A stretch of 48,204 nt of DNA from Puniceispirillum sp965657105 (GCF_965657105.1 NZ_CBFHNB010000006.1:1-48204), one strand, 5' to 3'; positions 8,827 through 17,688 are shown, counted from the stretch's first letter. Notes: generated by a model not told the origin, from the sequence alone. Translations and numbers: made by a program.

Positions 8827-9522
8827 ATGAATGATGCAGACGATTTTGACGACCTCGATGATGAAGAAGACGAGGCCGAAAAAGAAAAGATAAAAGCCGC
8901 CGAGCAAAAGGCAAAGCGCAAGGCGCGCTTGCTAATGTCTGCGCTTATTGGCGGGCCTGCTATGATCATTGCCGTGTTGTTCATTGGAAGCCACATTTTA
9001 TTCACAGATTCATCTCCGTCCGCTGTTGATATCAGCAAGGCCTATGAATTACGTAAGCAATCCGGCATGAGTGTCAGCGCCGCTTTGAGGGGTGCCGAAC
9101 TTCTTGGCGATGATTTGAAAGGTGCAGACGCCGATAACGCAACAAGTGATAATTTACCAACTGACAATGCATCAGCCGAAAATATGATGCCGGATGAGTA
9201 TCAATATTTTTCCTTCGTACTGGCCTTTACGACAAATTTGAAAAATAGCAATAAGATGGTGTCGGTTGAAATTGCCTGCGCCAAACTGGCCAAATATATC
9301 GAAGGTGATAATTTCTTGCTCGAGATGACCGATATGGAACCTGCGTTTCGGTCAGTTATTCTGGGGCATCTTGGTGAATTCAAAGAAGACGATCTTGATA
9401 CGGTTCCAAAACGCGAAGCCGCCACAGAAATTCTTCGCTTGGCACTTAATGAAGAATTATTAAAATATGACTATAAAAGCCAGATAGACTCGCTTTATTT
9501 CACGAGTTTCCGTATTTTTTAG
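8827..9522 (+). CDS. Orphan FliL-like flagellar basal-body-associated protein
   Basis: 231 residues: a very acidic cytoplasmic N-terminus (DDFDDLDDEEDEAE), a charged KAKRKA stretch, one transmembrane helix at about 36-58, a low-complexity linker with repeated DNA/NAS-type residues (about 105-120), and a periplasmic FliL-like domain from about 128. The domain shows the FliL pattern: YFSFVLAFTTNLK, PAFRSVILGHLGEF, and a C-terminal Y-F-T-S-F-R-I ending. FliL associates with stator proteins at the flagellar motor. No other flagellar genes are in the window, and the linker is longer than usual, so the role may differ. Shine-Dalgarno signal is weak. It converges end to end with the next minus-strand gene. 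Confidence 0.72.
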   Translation: MNDADDFDDLDDEEDEAEKEKIKAAEQKAKRKARLLMSALIGGPAMIIAVLFIGSHILFTDSSPSAVDISKAYELRKQSGMSVSAALRGAELLGDDLKGADADNATSDNLPTDNASAENMMPDEYQYFSFVLAFTTNLKNSNKMVSVEIACAKLAKYIEGDNFLLEMTDMEPAFRSVILGHLGEFKEDDLDTVPKREAATEILRLALNEELLKYDYKSQIDSLYFTSFRIF

Positions 9523-9900
9523 CTACCCTTTTGAGCGAACTGGCTTGCGCTTGAACAGCACAAATTCGCTTGGGACAGGTTTTGGTTCAATTGGCACTTC
9601 GATAGGGTCAGGTTCAATGACCGCGTATGGCTTGATTGAGTCATCATTAAACGCATCCATAACCGCGCCGAAGATATCGTCATTTTCGGTATTGCCTGCC
9701 TTTTCAAGATAAGCTGCCGTGCGGTCACTTTTGCGTTGCTGGCGCAAAGCTTCAGAGATATTGGGCGCTACAGTCTTGCCAATCCCGGTTTTTAAGGAAA
9801 AACGCCCTTTGAACCAACCTAACAAAGTTGACGTTTCGGTTTTTACACCCTTCTTCGATGTGGCAGTCCCCGAAATACTCTTCACAAAAGCAACCTTCAT
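9523..9900 (-). CDS. Hypothetical protein, convergent with the FliL-like gene
   Basis: 125-residue reading frame that I do not recognise. It is basic at the N-terminus (VKSISGTATSKKGVKTET), has a central helix-prone stretch (ISEALRQQRKSDRTAAYLEKAG) and a proline/glutamate-rich tail (EPDPIEVPIEPKPVP). No signal peptide or membrane segment is evident. Its stop codon abuts the stop of the convergent gene, the pattern of a real gene pair, and the composition looks protein-like rather than antisense. There is no good Shine-Dalgarno before the ATG. Could be non-coding; moderate confidence. Confidence 0.5.
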   Translation of the reverse strand: MKVAFVKSISGTATSKKGVKTETSTLLGWFKGRFSLKTGIGKTVAPNISEALRQQRKSDRTAAYLEKAGNTENDDIFGAVMDAFNDDSIKPYAVIEPDPIEVPIEPKPVPSEFVLFKRKPVRSKG

Positions 9901-10088
9901 TGGGGTTAGACAATATCGGCAACCCGATAACTAGATGCAGAGAATCACCTGGAAGTTGCAATGTCAAGACTATTGAACAAACTTTGCGAATCGCAAAGCG
10001 CGTCTATGGCAGAATATCCTATTTTAAACCCGAATCGCGGGATATCCTTGTGTTGAGCCCCATGTGTTGATCTTGCCGTTATACGCAC

Positions 10089-10122
10089 AAAAATAAAGGG
10101 CACTGCCTGAGCAGCGCCCTTT
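10089..10122 (-). terminator. Rho-independent terminator downstream of fhs
   Basis: On the minus strand, AAAGGGCGCTGC, loop TCAG, GCAGTGCCCTTT form a 12-bp stem (one G-U pair) followed by ATTTTT. It lies about 67 bp after the fhs stop codon. Confidence 0.8.
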
Positions 10123-10188
10123 GAAAATGATTATCGCGTAAAAGTTGTTACGATTATGAATAGTATCTTACGAACAACAGAGGCTGTA

Positions 10189-11865
10189 TTAGAACAGACC
10201 TTCAATTTGGCCTTGATCATTCAGCATGATCGACTCGGCTGACGGTACCCGTGGCAAACCAGGCATTGTCATGATCTCGCCACAGATAGCGACAATGAAG
10301 CCCGCACCAGCTGACAAGCGCACCTCACGTATAGGCACGCTATGGCCAGTCGGCGCGCCGCGCAGGTTTGGATCTGTGCTAAAGCTATATTGTGTCTTAG
10401 CCATACATACAGGAAGATGGCCATAGCCCTGCTCTTCCCACTGCTTGAGCTGCGCAACAATTTTCTGGTCAGCAATCACTTCATCAGCACGGTAAATGCG
10501 CTTGGCAATTGTCTCAATCTTTTCCAGCAACGGCATTTCATCCGGATAAATCGGTGCAAAGTTAGCCATATCAGCATCAGCGATTTCCGCCACGCGGATA
10601 GCCAGTGCCTCAGATCCCTTTGATCCATGCTCCCAATGCTTTGAAACGATGGCTTCTGAACCCTGTTCGGCAACATAGTCCTGCAAGGCTTTAATTTCAG
10701 CATCTGTATCGGTAACAAAATGGTTCACCGCGACAACAACCGGAACACCAAAGGATTTCAGGTTCTCGATATGGCGACCAAGATTCGGGCAACCAGCCTG
10801 AACAGCAGCTACATTTTCAGCCCCCAAATCAGCTTTGGCAATGCCACCATTCATCTTCATGGCGCGCACAGTGGCAACAAGAACAACCGCACTTGGTGCA
10901 AGACCAGCCTTACGGCATTTAATATTCATGAATTTCTCGGCACCTAGATCAGCACCAAAACCAGCCTCCGTTACAACATAGTCAGCAAGCTTAAGCGCTG
11001 TTGTTGTGGCAACAACCGAGTTACATCCATGCGCAATATTGGCAAATGGTCCACCATGAACGAATGCTGGGTTGTTTTCGAGCGTTTGCACAAGATTAGG
11101 TTGCATGGCCTGGCTCAAAAGCACCGTCATTGCACCATCAGCTTTGATGTCACGGCAATAGACAGGGCTACGATCACGACGGTAAGCCACGATGATGTCA
11201 CCAAGGCGCTTTTGCAAATCATTAATATCAAGCGCAAGACATAGGATCGCCATAACCTCTGACGCAACGGTAATGTCAAAGCCAGACTGACGTGGGAACC
11301 CGTTTGATACGCCACCAAGGCTGGTGACAATGTCACGCAGCGCACGGTCATTCATGTCAACAACACGGCGCCAGGCCACACGACGCTGATCGATGTCCTG
11401 CTCATTACCCCAATAGATGTGATTGTCAATCATCGCTGACAACAGATTATGTGCCGAGGTGATAGCATGAAAATCACCCGTGAAATGCAGGTTCATTTCT
11501 TCCATCGGAACGACCTGAGCATAACCACCACCAGCAGCACCACCCTTCATACCAAAACATGGGCCAAGCGAGGCTTCGCGGATACAGACCATCGCCTTTT
11601 TGCCAATGGCGTTAAGGCCATCGCCAAGACCAACAGTGGTGGTGGTCTTACCCTCACCAGCTGGCGTCGGGTTAATCGCCGTTACCAAAATCAACTTGCC
11701 ATCAGTGCCACTTCTTTTAGAGGCAATAAATTCAGCCGACACTTTGGCTTTATCATGACCAAACGGCAAAAGATCCTTTTCAGGAATGCCGAGCTTATTA
11801 CCAATCTCTTGGATTGGTTGCATCTTTGCTTCACGTGCAATTTCGATATCGCTTTTATAAGTCAT
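10189..11865 (-). CDS. fhs: Formate--tetrahydrofolate ligase
   Basis: 558 residues, the full length of the family. Catalyses formate + THF + ATP to 10-formyl-THF, or the reverse. The ATP-binding P-loop region PTPAGEGKTTTTVGL at about 67-81 is diagnostic, followed by REASLGPCFGMKGGAAGGGYAQV, NLHFTGDFHAIT and GGPFANIAHGCNS. The start is supported by GAGAG upstream. It is transcribed on its own or with the PanB-like gene 245 bp upstream and ends in a strong terminator. Its presence on the flank of the oxygenase/sulfite module suggests a role in oxidising or assimilating C1 units, for instance those released from a C1 sulfonate, though it can equally be housekeeping. Confidence 0.97.
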   Translation of the reverse strand: MTYKSDIEIAREAKMQPIQEIGNKLGIPEKDLLPFGHDKAKVSAEFIASKRSGTDGKLILVTAINPTPAGEGKTTTTVGLGDGLNAIGKKAMVCIREASLGPCFGMKGGAAGGGYAQVVPMEEMNLHFTGDFHAITSAHNLLSAMIDNHIYWGNEQDIDQRRVAWRRVVDMNDRALRDIVTSLGGVSNGFPRQSGFDITVASEVMAILCLALDINDLQKRLGDIIVAYRRDRSPVYCRDIKADGAMTVLLSQAMQPNLVQTLENNPAFVHGGPFANIAHGCNSVVATTTALKLADYVVTEAGFGADLGAEKFMNIKCRKAGLAPSAVVLVATVRAMKMNGGIAKADLGAENVAAVQAGCPNLGRHIENLKSFGVPVVVAVNHFVTDTDAEIKALQDYVAEQGSEAIVSKHWEHGSKGSEALAIRVAEIADADMANFAPIYPDEMPLLEKIETIAKRIYRADEVIADQKIVAQLKQWEEQGYGHLPVCMAKTQYSFSTDPNLRGAPTGHSVPIREVRLSAGAGFIVAICGEIMTMPGLPRVPSAESIMLNDQGQIEGLF

Positions 11866-12030
11866 CAGGGTCTCTCAACTTCTAATCAACGTTGCCAGCT
11901 TGCGCCAAATATGGGCAGGCCATAGGGGTTTATAGGTTCTGATATATACAATCAAGCCAACAGGTTATCGCAAATGCGAAGCCATTTTGTGGCAGATGTT
12001 ACATATAAGCATCACTCAAAATAAATGAGA

Positions 12031-12095
12031 TATAGCAGGAGCCGTTAAGCGTCAGATTAAAATGCCAAAGCATAGTCTGATTGGCCCCTGCTATA
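12031..12095 (-). terminator. Long structured hairpin between the PanB-like gene and fhs
   Basis: Nested inverted repeats: outer 13-nt arms (TATAGCAGGAGCC with GGCCCCTGCTATA, one mismatch that becomes G-U on the minus strand), inner TCAGA/TCTGA, and ATGC-CAAA-GCAT at the tip. It begins 16 nt after the PanB-like stop. No uninterrupted T-run follows, so it may be a weak terminator or an mRNA-stabilising 3' structure. Confidence 0.5.
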
Positions 12096-12110
12096 TGATA
12101 GTCATATGGT

Positions 12111-12998
12111 TTAGCCAAGCTCTTCGAGCTTACGCTCCCATTTCATGGCCTTGGCGAATTTACGCAACTCATCTTCAGGCATATTAATGGTGTTTTCTGG
12201 ACCAGGATAATTTCTGGTCTTAACGTCATTCATATATCTTGTGATAACATCTTCCATGATCGGGATCAGGTCAGTGTAAATCCGTGAATGCTTTGGTACA
12301 TGCTCTTCCCAAAGGTGGAATAGATCAGACGAGATGATGTGAACACCATCTGCACAATTACCTGCACCAAGGCTGATAACCGGAACCGGTAGAGTCTCTG
12401 CAAGATATTCGGCAACTTCAGATGTTGTCACTTCGCAAAGGATTGAGAAACAACCAGCGTCATACATGGCCTTGGCATCGTCAACAAGCTCCTGGGCACG
12501 GGCGGCAGTTTTACCCTGTGCGATAAATCCACCAAGCTGTGGCATACGCATCGGGGTAATACCGATATGACCCTGAACTGGAATACCAGCATTCACAATC
12601 GCTTCGATAGCGGGAACGTGATGGCGGTTACCTTCACATTTCATGACTTCGGCATTGGCTTCATGAACGAAACGGCCAGCATTTTCAACAGCCTGCTCTT
12701 TTGAAACATGGAAGCTCCAATAAGGCATATCGACCATACGCAGTCCATATTGTGACCCTCGGTCAATCGCCTGTGACATCATCATGACTTCGTCAAAGCT
12801 GACTGAAACAGTGCTTTGGTGACCAAACAGGATCATACCACCTGTGTCTGAAACACAAAGAATGTCCATACCCAAGCGATCCGCCACAACGGCTGTCCGA
12901 TAATCATAAGCAGCAAGCTGTGTAATCGGCTCACCCTTTTCCATTTTCTTGAGTAGTGTTTTATAGGTCACTTTCCTGCGTGGCGGTGTATCTGACAT
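12111..12998 (-). CDS. panB: PanB-family ketopantoate hydroxymethyltransferase (possible paralogue)
   Basis: 295-residue PanB-fold TIM barrel. The family reaction is transfer of a hydroxymethyl group from 5,10-methylene-THF to an alpha-keto acid. The active-site residues of E. coli PanB line up: Asp51 (in SDTGG) and Asp90 (in MVDMPY) for the metal, Lys120 and Glu122 (VMKCEGN), catalytic Glu189 (ILCEV), then GAGNCADG. Several signature stretches differ from housekeeping PanB, for example SDTGG for the usual GDSLG and DMPYWSF for DLPF, and no panC is adjacent. It sits between fhs and a sulfite exporter. I infer either a divergent PanB or a paralogue using methylene-THF in C1 metabolism. AGGAGAG precedes the ATG. 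Confidence 0.78.
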   Translation of the reverse strand: MSDTPPRRKVTYKTLLKKMEKGEPITQLAAYDYRTAVVADRLGMDILCVSDTGGMILFGHQSTVSVSFDEVMMMSQAIDRGSQYGLRMVDMPYWSFHVSKEQAVENAGRFVHEANAEVMKCEGNRHHVPAIEAIVNAGIPVQGHIGITPMRMPQLGGFIAQGKTAARAQELVDDAKAMYDAGCFSILCEVTTSEVAEYLAETLPVPVISLGAGNCADGVHIISSDLFHLWEEHVPKHSRIYTDLIPIMEDVITRYMNDVKTRNYPGPENTINMPEDELRKFAKAMKWERKLEELG

Positions 12999-13186
12999 TT
13001 CTCTCTCCTAATATTCCCATAAATGAATTTCACGTTAGTTAGGGTGTTTGTATTTATCCAAGACCTAAGGTTACAATTTTCTGTGCGTTGGCATAAGAAA
13101 AACTGTCAAATAAATGGCTGACACCTATTAGATATGTGGCATCGGCTATGTTCTACAGGGGCATCATAAGGAGGTTTTCGAACGCC

Positions 13187-13951
13187 CTAGCTCAGCACAT
13201 CGAGGAACAGAAAACCACCAACAAATGCCAGGACGACAGCAACAATTATCTTGAGTGTTGCTGTTGGCAATCTATGCGCAACCCTGGCGCCGATCAAGCT
13301 ACCGGTTGAAATCCCCATCGCAAGACTAATAGCAATGACCCAGCTAAAGTTACCTGCCATGAGATTAGCCGCCGATGCAAAAGTCGCTATCGGCAGCTGT
13401 ATGGCTTGTGACAAACCGATCGCAAGCAGAATTGGTAGCCGGAGCCACATTAACAATGGCACCAGCACCAATGGCCCGCCTGTACCTGTCAGTGAAGACA
13501 GAATACCTGTGATCGCGCCAATACCAATCAGAGGTGTAGCGCCTATTGATGGGGTGTCGCTATGATCCGTCTTGACGCCACCGCGTAGGGTTTGCACGCC
13601 TGACAAGATCGCCAAAATCCCGATCAGGGCTTTCAAAAAATCACCATCTATGACCGCTACAAGCCAACTACCCAGCAAAGCGCCAGGGGCGGCACCAATG
13701 AATAATATCAATGCCATAGACCATTGGATTGATTTACTTTGAGCATAAATGAACGTGCCAACAAGGCCCGATACTATGTAAGCAAACATAGCCGCTGAAA
13801 TTGCCAGCTTGATGTCAACATCACCAAAATATACCAGAAGCGGCACCAGCACGACACCGCCAATACCTATGCAGCCAATAAGCGCGCCTGCCAAAAAACC
13901 ACACCCAAGATACATTATAAAAGCCGCTAATAATGCCGCGTCAAATTCCAT
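13187..13951 (-). CDS. TauE/SafE-family anion (sulfite) exporter
   Basis: 254-residue integral membrane protein with two homologous halves of about four helices each, the TauE/SafE (DUF81) layout. The first half shows GCGFLAGALIGCIGIGGVVLVPLLV, and the second GILSSLTGTGGPLVLVPLLM, the paired glycine-rich signature of the family. Members export sulfite, sulfoacetate or other organosulfur anions from cells degrading sulfonates. GGGATGG precedes the ATG. Placement beside a sulfite dehydrogenase and putative desulfonating oxygenase supports a role as sulfite overflow valve; the substrate itself is inference. Spacing of 188 bp to the downstream PanB-like gene suggests separate transcription. Confidence 0.85.
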   Translation of the reverse strand: MEFDAALLAAFIMYLGCGFLAGALIGCIGIGGVVLVPLLVYFGDVDIKLAISAAMFAYIVSGLVGTFIYAQSKSIQWSMALILFIGAAPGALLGSWLVAVIDGDFLKALIGILAILSGVQTLRGGVKTDHSDTPSIGATPLIGIGAITGILSSLTGTGGPLVLVPLLMWLRLPILLAIGLSQAIQLPIATFASAANLMAGNFSWVIAISLAMGISTGSLIGARVAHRLPTATLKIIVAVVLAFVGGFLFLDVLS

Positions 13952-14280
13952 TTACCATCCCCAGACCTAACACCACAAATCTGCAATCAGTGGCATGGGC
14001 AATCCACCAGTTTGACAGCTCCTAAAGCGCAAAACAGCACTCTATTTAGCTGACCAACGCTAGCACCAGACACAGGACAAGTCGTGCTTTTACTTAGACA
14101 AAAATAGGAAAGTAACACCACCTCTATAATCAAATTCATACTAACTATAAACAAAACATTTAATTTTAGCTTTGATCTATAAAAAAACAGGTATAAGGTG
14201 CTTATTATAGATAACATTTTTGTTAGAACATCTTTTTAATAGATGGCATCAAACAAGTTAAAGTTTTGGAGAGTTGCCTA
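13952..14280. other. AT-rich divergent spacer between the TauE-like and LysR genes
   Basis: A 329-bp non-coding stretch, markedly A/T-rich near the LysR start. No convincing open frame. It holds a small AACA-TTTT-TGTT symmetry at 14213-14224, close upstream of the LysR start, which might be an autoregulatory site. No RNA gene recognised. Confidence 0.4.
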
Positions 14281-15285
14281 ATGTTTTTAAAACAACTGGA
14301 ATATCTTGTTGCCGTTATCGAAGAGAATCATTTTGGCCGTGCCGCTGCGCGTTGTAACGTGACGCAACCAAGCCTTTCGAACGGTATTAAACAATTAGAA
14401 CTTGAACTTGGGGTAACCCTGTTTAAACGTGGTCGTGGACAACGTCTTTACGGTATTACCGCCGAAGGTGAAAAAGTGGCCTCGTGGGGTCGCTTAATTA
14501 TTGCGAATTTCAACGCTCTCAGTAATTCAATTGCTGAAATGCAGGGTAATCTGCATGGCAAATTATCGATTGGCGCGATGCCATCAATGTCACCTGTTCT
14601 GCCGATTATTCTGCAACGTATTCGTAAAGCTTATCCCGGCTTGTCAGTGGATGTACGATTTGTTGGCAATGATGAAATCAAAATTGGCCTTGATAACTAT
14701 TCGCTTGATTGTGCTATCACCTATGTTGATGACGCTGACGCGCTTGGCTGGTGTAATGTTCTGCCCATTTTTACCGAAACATGGGGATTGCTGGTGCCGG
14801 ACTCATTTGAATTTGAGGATGTTGAAGAAATAACCTGGAAAGATGCCGCCCAGCTACCTTTCGCACTATTGCGCAAATCCATGCACGAACGCAGGATTAT
14901 CGACAGCACCTTCACACAAGCTGGATGCGAAGTCATTCCAAAGATCGAGTCAGAGTCGATTCTGCATCTTATGTTTCAGACGCAATACACAGAATTATGT
15001 ACCGTTATCCCCTATCACTTTACCCGCATGCCTGGATTGCATGACGGCACCAAGGTCTTATTGTTAAAAGATCCGGTTGTTCGAAAGGATGTTGGTTTAT
15101 TCTGGGTTAAGGCTGAAACCGAAATGCCAATGTCCCGCATTGCGGTTGAGATTTCAAAGGAACTTAGTGACTCAGGTGAATTGCATAACTTCCTTTATGG
15201 CCCAAAACAGTTCATGCCAGAGGATGACGACGAAAACGATGCCGCAGGCTATGCCGCGATCAAGGAAGCTGCTGGACTCGACTAG
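14281..15285 (+). CDS. LysR-family transcriptional regulator of the oxygenase/sulfite module (inferred)
   Basis: 334-residue LysR protein. The N-terminal helix-turn-helix is clear (QLEYLVAVIEENHFGRAAARCNV then TQPSLSNGIKQLELELG), followed by a linker helix and an effector domain starting at KLSIGAMPSM. It has an acidic C-terminal tail (PEDDDENDAAG). The start at 14281 is supported by GGAG about 9 nt upstream. It is divergent from the TauE-like gene and converges with the oxygenase alpha subunit, so it is the nearest candidate regulator for the surrounding sulfur module. The resemblance of the N-terminus to OxyR/CysB-type LysR proteins is general only. Its effector could be sulfite, sulfate or the sulfonate; unknown. 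Confidence 0.88.
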   Translation: MFLKQLEYLVAVIEENHFGRAAARCNVTQPSLSNGIKQLELELGVTLFKRGRGQRLYGITAEGEKVASWGRLIIANFNALSNSIAEMQGNLHGKLSIGAMPSMSPVLPIILQRIRKAYPGLSVDVRFVGNDEIKIGLDNYSLDCAITYVDDADALGWCNVLPIFTETWGLLVPDSFEFEDVEEITWKDAAQLPFALLRKSMHERRIIDSTFTQAGCEVIPKIESESILHLMFQTQYTELCTVIPYHFTRMPGLHDGTKVLLLKDPVVRKDVGLFWVKAETEMPMSRIAVEISKELSDSGELHNFLYGPKQFMPEDDDENDAAGYAAIKEAAGLD

Positions 15286-15462
15286 GACTGACAGGCGCAC
15301 CTTACGGCAGAACCGTTCAACTATTCGCTCTGCGCCTTTCTATCATTGCGCATTCATGTTGCCATTGCCAACCTAGCGCAATGATAATGCCTCGGTGAGC
15401 TATCCATAGTCACATGCCTTTGACGGGTATATTTCACGCTAAATCCAAAATATCGTAACCAT

Positions 15463-15495
15463 AAAAAAAGGCTGGTGACATAAAGCACACCAGCC
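15463..15495 (-). terminator. Rho-independent terminator downstream of the oxygenase alpha gene
   Basis: On the minus strand GGCTGGTG, loop, CACCAGCC form an 8-bp GC-rich stem immediately followed by seven T residues. It lies about 25 bp after the stop codon of the last gene of the minus-strand module. Confidence 0.88.
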
Positions 15496-15520
15496 CATTT
15501 CTTAATATGTTTGATTATTG

Positions 15521-16615
15521 CTATTCGGCTGCAACAACCATGTCATCTTCAACCGCATGACCAAGTGGGTTCTCTGGATTTACACCCAGATGCTTACCCC
15601 ATTCGGCGTAGTAATGGCGCATGCCGACTTCATCATGAATAGTTCCACCTTCATGGCGACCATGCAGAATTCTGCGGGTTTCTGTGCCTTCACGCATGGT
15701 TGTACCCTGACCAGCAACACCAATCAGATCTTCATGCAGGTTACGGCCAAATGGACCCCAGATTGAGTTATGATGCTCAATTCTTGTGGCACGCTCTTCC
15801 GGTGTATCTTTCTTCAGACCATAGCCACGGAATTCGATCAGAACTTTGTTCGGACCAAGTGGTGTGACTGAGTCACTGCGATAGGCACTGCCTCTTAGGT
15901 TGAAGTTAAAGCCTGGGAACAGGTCAACCATATACCACTGGTTCGGTGGCAGATTAGGGAATGACAGTTCGCCTCTATCTTCAAAGCCTTCATACTCTTC
16001 ATACTGCACTGTGAAGCTACTGACATTCACGTGACCATTGTCGAATGGGATGTTCTTACGTGCGAAATACGCATCGTTGAAGCCCGTTACACGGTTATGA
16101 TAGTGCATAAAGTCATGATAGAATTCACTATTAGTGTCGTGCCATAGCTTGTAATTCGTATCAATGATTGACTTGTGATAATGGAAAACTTCCATTTCTT
16201 CGGTATCGATCGCTTCAGCGATGCAGTCAAACGCACCACATGTCCACTCATCAATGCTCTGTGATGGGTTAGGATCAAGTGTTACCCAGACCATACCGCC
16301 ATGCTGAACACCGCTATGCAGTTCTGTTAGACCATCTACTGAAATACCGTTACCTGCAAGTCTATCAATCTGTGGGCATAGATATACTTTGATGTTATCG
16401 CCATGATTTACAGCAACGACATTTTGAAAGGCAATCTGGCTTGATCTGAAATCGCCTTTGTTTGCCATCTCACTTTTGTGACACATTGGCACCCATACTT
16501 TGGCAAAGATATGCTCAATTTCCTGCTCATATATCTCATAATTGTTGTAGCACTCACTTGAGATATACTCAATTTTTGGTGTGGCTAACCATTTCTTATG
16601 ATTTCTTGGTGGCAT
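15521..16615 (-). CDS. Rieske-less oxygenase alpha subunit retaining the mononuclear iron site
   Basis: 364-residue homologue of Rieske non-heme iron oxygenase alpha subunits, clearly paralogous to the N-terminal half of the fusion protein at 23635-26031. Shared blocks: WVPMCHKSE, GDFRSSQI, MVWV, EVFHYHKSIIDTNYKL, VDLFPGFNFNLRGSA, TPLGP and IWGPF. The Rieske domain is collapsed: between DFR (55) and VWV (109) there are about 50 fewer residues than in the paralogue, and neither ligand pair exists; only Cys80-Pro-Gln remains. In contrast the catalytic domain keeps a candidate facial triad: His167 and His171 or His173 (E164-F-Y-H-D-F-M-H-Y-H) plus Asp296 in the E295-D296 block. Glu164 sits where the electron-bridging Asp lies in naphthalene dioxygenase. 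It must therefore receive electrons from another protein. GGAGGG precedes the ATG. Related family: methanesulfonate monooxygenase-type. Confidence 0.85.
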   Translation of the reverse strand: MPPRNHKKWLATPKIEYISSECYNNYEIYEQEIEHIFAKVWVPMCHKSEMANKGDFRSSQIAFQNVVAVNHGDNIKVYLCPQIDRLAGNGISVDGLTELHSGVQHGGMVWVTLDPNPSQSIDEWTCGAFDCIAEAIDTEEMEVFHYHKSIIDTNYKLWHDTNSEFYHDFMHYHNRVTGFNDAYFARKNIPFDNGHVNVSSFTVQYEEYEGFEDRGELSFPNLPPNQWYMVDLFPGFNFNLRGSAYRSDSVTPLGPNKVLIEFRGYGLKKDTPEERATRIEHHNSIWGPFGRNLHEDLIGVAGQGTTMREGTETRRILHGRHEGGTIHDEVGMRHYYAEWGKHLGVNPENPLGHAVEDDMVVAAE

Positions 16616-16684
16616 AAAACCCTCCATCAACGATCGGTAATATATTAAACTAGATACACTTTCGGGCTTTTACACATGAAGTGT

Positions 16685-16701
16685 CAACAATTTCGTTGTT
16701 G
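16685..16701. promoter_or_regulatory. Palindrome CAACAA-N5-TTGTTG upstream of the oxygenase alpha gene
   Basis: A perfect 6-bp inverted repeat about 70 bp upstream of the alpha subunit start, in the AT-rich gap after the unknown gene. A similar AACAAT-N7-ATTGTT element lies at 26119-26137 in the divergent promoter region of the module. Candidate operator; only sequence symmetry supports it. Confidence 0.35.
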
Positions 16702-16805
16702 TGTTTGAAAATTGTCTAATAGCCAGAGGCTATGAAAAACATCTTTTTCCTCAGCGCAATAATAACCAAAACCCCTTACATGACGTCACTTTTGCCTAGG
16801 CTTGA

Positions 16806-17636
16806 TCACCCAAGACAAGATTTTGCATCTTGAAGCAGTTGATTGATAACGGCGGCGTTATCCATTTTCTGCTCAGACATTTTATTTAAAGACAATAAAT
16901 TGGCGGCGTCAAAATCAAGCGCATGGTTATTTTTGGCTGATTCTGCATAGTTTTTACTGACAAAGAAAAATGGCGCTGGCCGTAGATCATCTCCAAGACT
17001 CATCCCCACCAAAACATTAGCACGATCGTCTGGCTTAGTCGTAACCTCAAAACTCAGGGTAAAATTCTCTGGTTTGCAGGAAATGTCGCCTATTTCGGCA
17101 ACAACATCACCGCTATTGGCTAATTTTTGCTGTGTTTGCGACAAAATTTCGGCGGCAATTACGAAACAGTCATGCATCGCTTTTAACTCAACCGCTACGG
17201 CTGGCGCATCATGCTCTTCCGTATCACCTAAGAAAAAGTTTTTCGACTCAAATGGTAGCTCAATGGTGAATTTAGACCGGTCACGGTCACGGTGCAGAAG
17301 TTCAACAAGATACCAGGCTTCAACATAGGCAGGTGTGCGGTCATCAAACCAGAAACTATGCCTGACCTTTTCACCATTCTCACAAAAGAAAATTTCCAAC
17401 TCAGGTATGCTCAAGCCAATCTGAAGGTCACCGTCAAATACCTTTGTGCAAAGCGTCTCACGATCACTTTGCCATTCCATTTCTAAATGCTTGTTTTGAG
17501 GCAAGGCATCTAAATAGCTATGCGCCCCTCTAGCCAACCAAAACAACGCGTTGTGAGCTTCATACCGCGCTTTTTTATAATCTGGGCTGGTAAATGTTGA
17601 AATATCTGGCCAGTTATAGGTCAAGCGCTTCTCCAC
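16806..17636 (-). CDS. Unknown protein encoded inside the sulfite dehydrogenase/oxygenase module
   Basis: 276-residue protein I do not recognise. No signal peptide or membrane segment. The N-terminus looks helical (YKKARYEAHNALFWLARGAHSYLDAL), the middle is mixed with a distinctive HSFWFDDRTPAYVEAWYLVELLHRDRDR stretch in fragments, and a conserved-looking RPAPFFF follows near 220. Cysteines are few (C56, C84, C156, C186, C274) and form no cluster motif. The start reads GTG at 17636; an in-frame TTG 12 bp on has a better-placed GGAG, so the true start is uncertain. Its position between soeC (about 52 bp) and the oxygenase alpha suggests an assembly factor or accessory subunit for one of these enzymes. 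That is inference from context only. Confidence 0.75.
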   Translation of the reverse strand: MEKRLTYNWPDISTFTSPDYKKARYEAHNALFWLARGAHSYLDALPQNKHLEMEWQSDRETLCTKVFDGDLQIGLSIPELEIFFCENGEKVRHSFWFDDRTPAYVEAWYLVELLHRDRDRSKFTIELPFESKNFFLGDTEEHDAPAVAVELKAMHDCFVIAAEILSQTQQKLANSGDVVAEIGDISCKPENFTLSFEVTTKPDDRANVLVGMSLGDDLRPAPFFFVSKNYAESAKNNHALDFDAANLLSLNKMSEQKMDNAAVINQLLQDAKSCLG

Positions 17637-17688
17637 ATAGAAAATTATAAAATTTTCAGCACATCAATTAGGGATGATACAGTTTGTA

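Noticed and set aside
11449..11925. Plus-strand 158-aa open frame opposite fhs
   Set aside because: Antisense shadow of a highly conserved enzyme; no family resemblance.
13987..14217. 76-aa minus-strand frame in the AT-rich divergent spacer
   Set aside because: Low-complexity composition, no ribosome-binding site, and it lies where the promoters are expected.
15521..16615. The Rieske-less alpha as a decayed pseudogene
   Set aside because: The frame is intact over 364 codons, has a good ribosome-binding site and terminator, and keeps the iron ligands while losing exactly the Rieske region, which is not the pattern of random decay.
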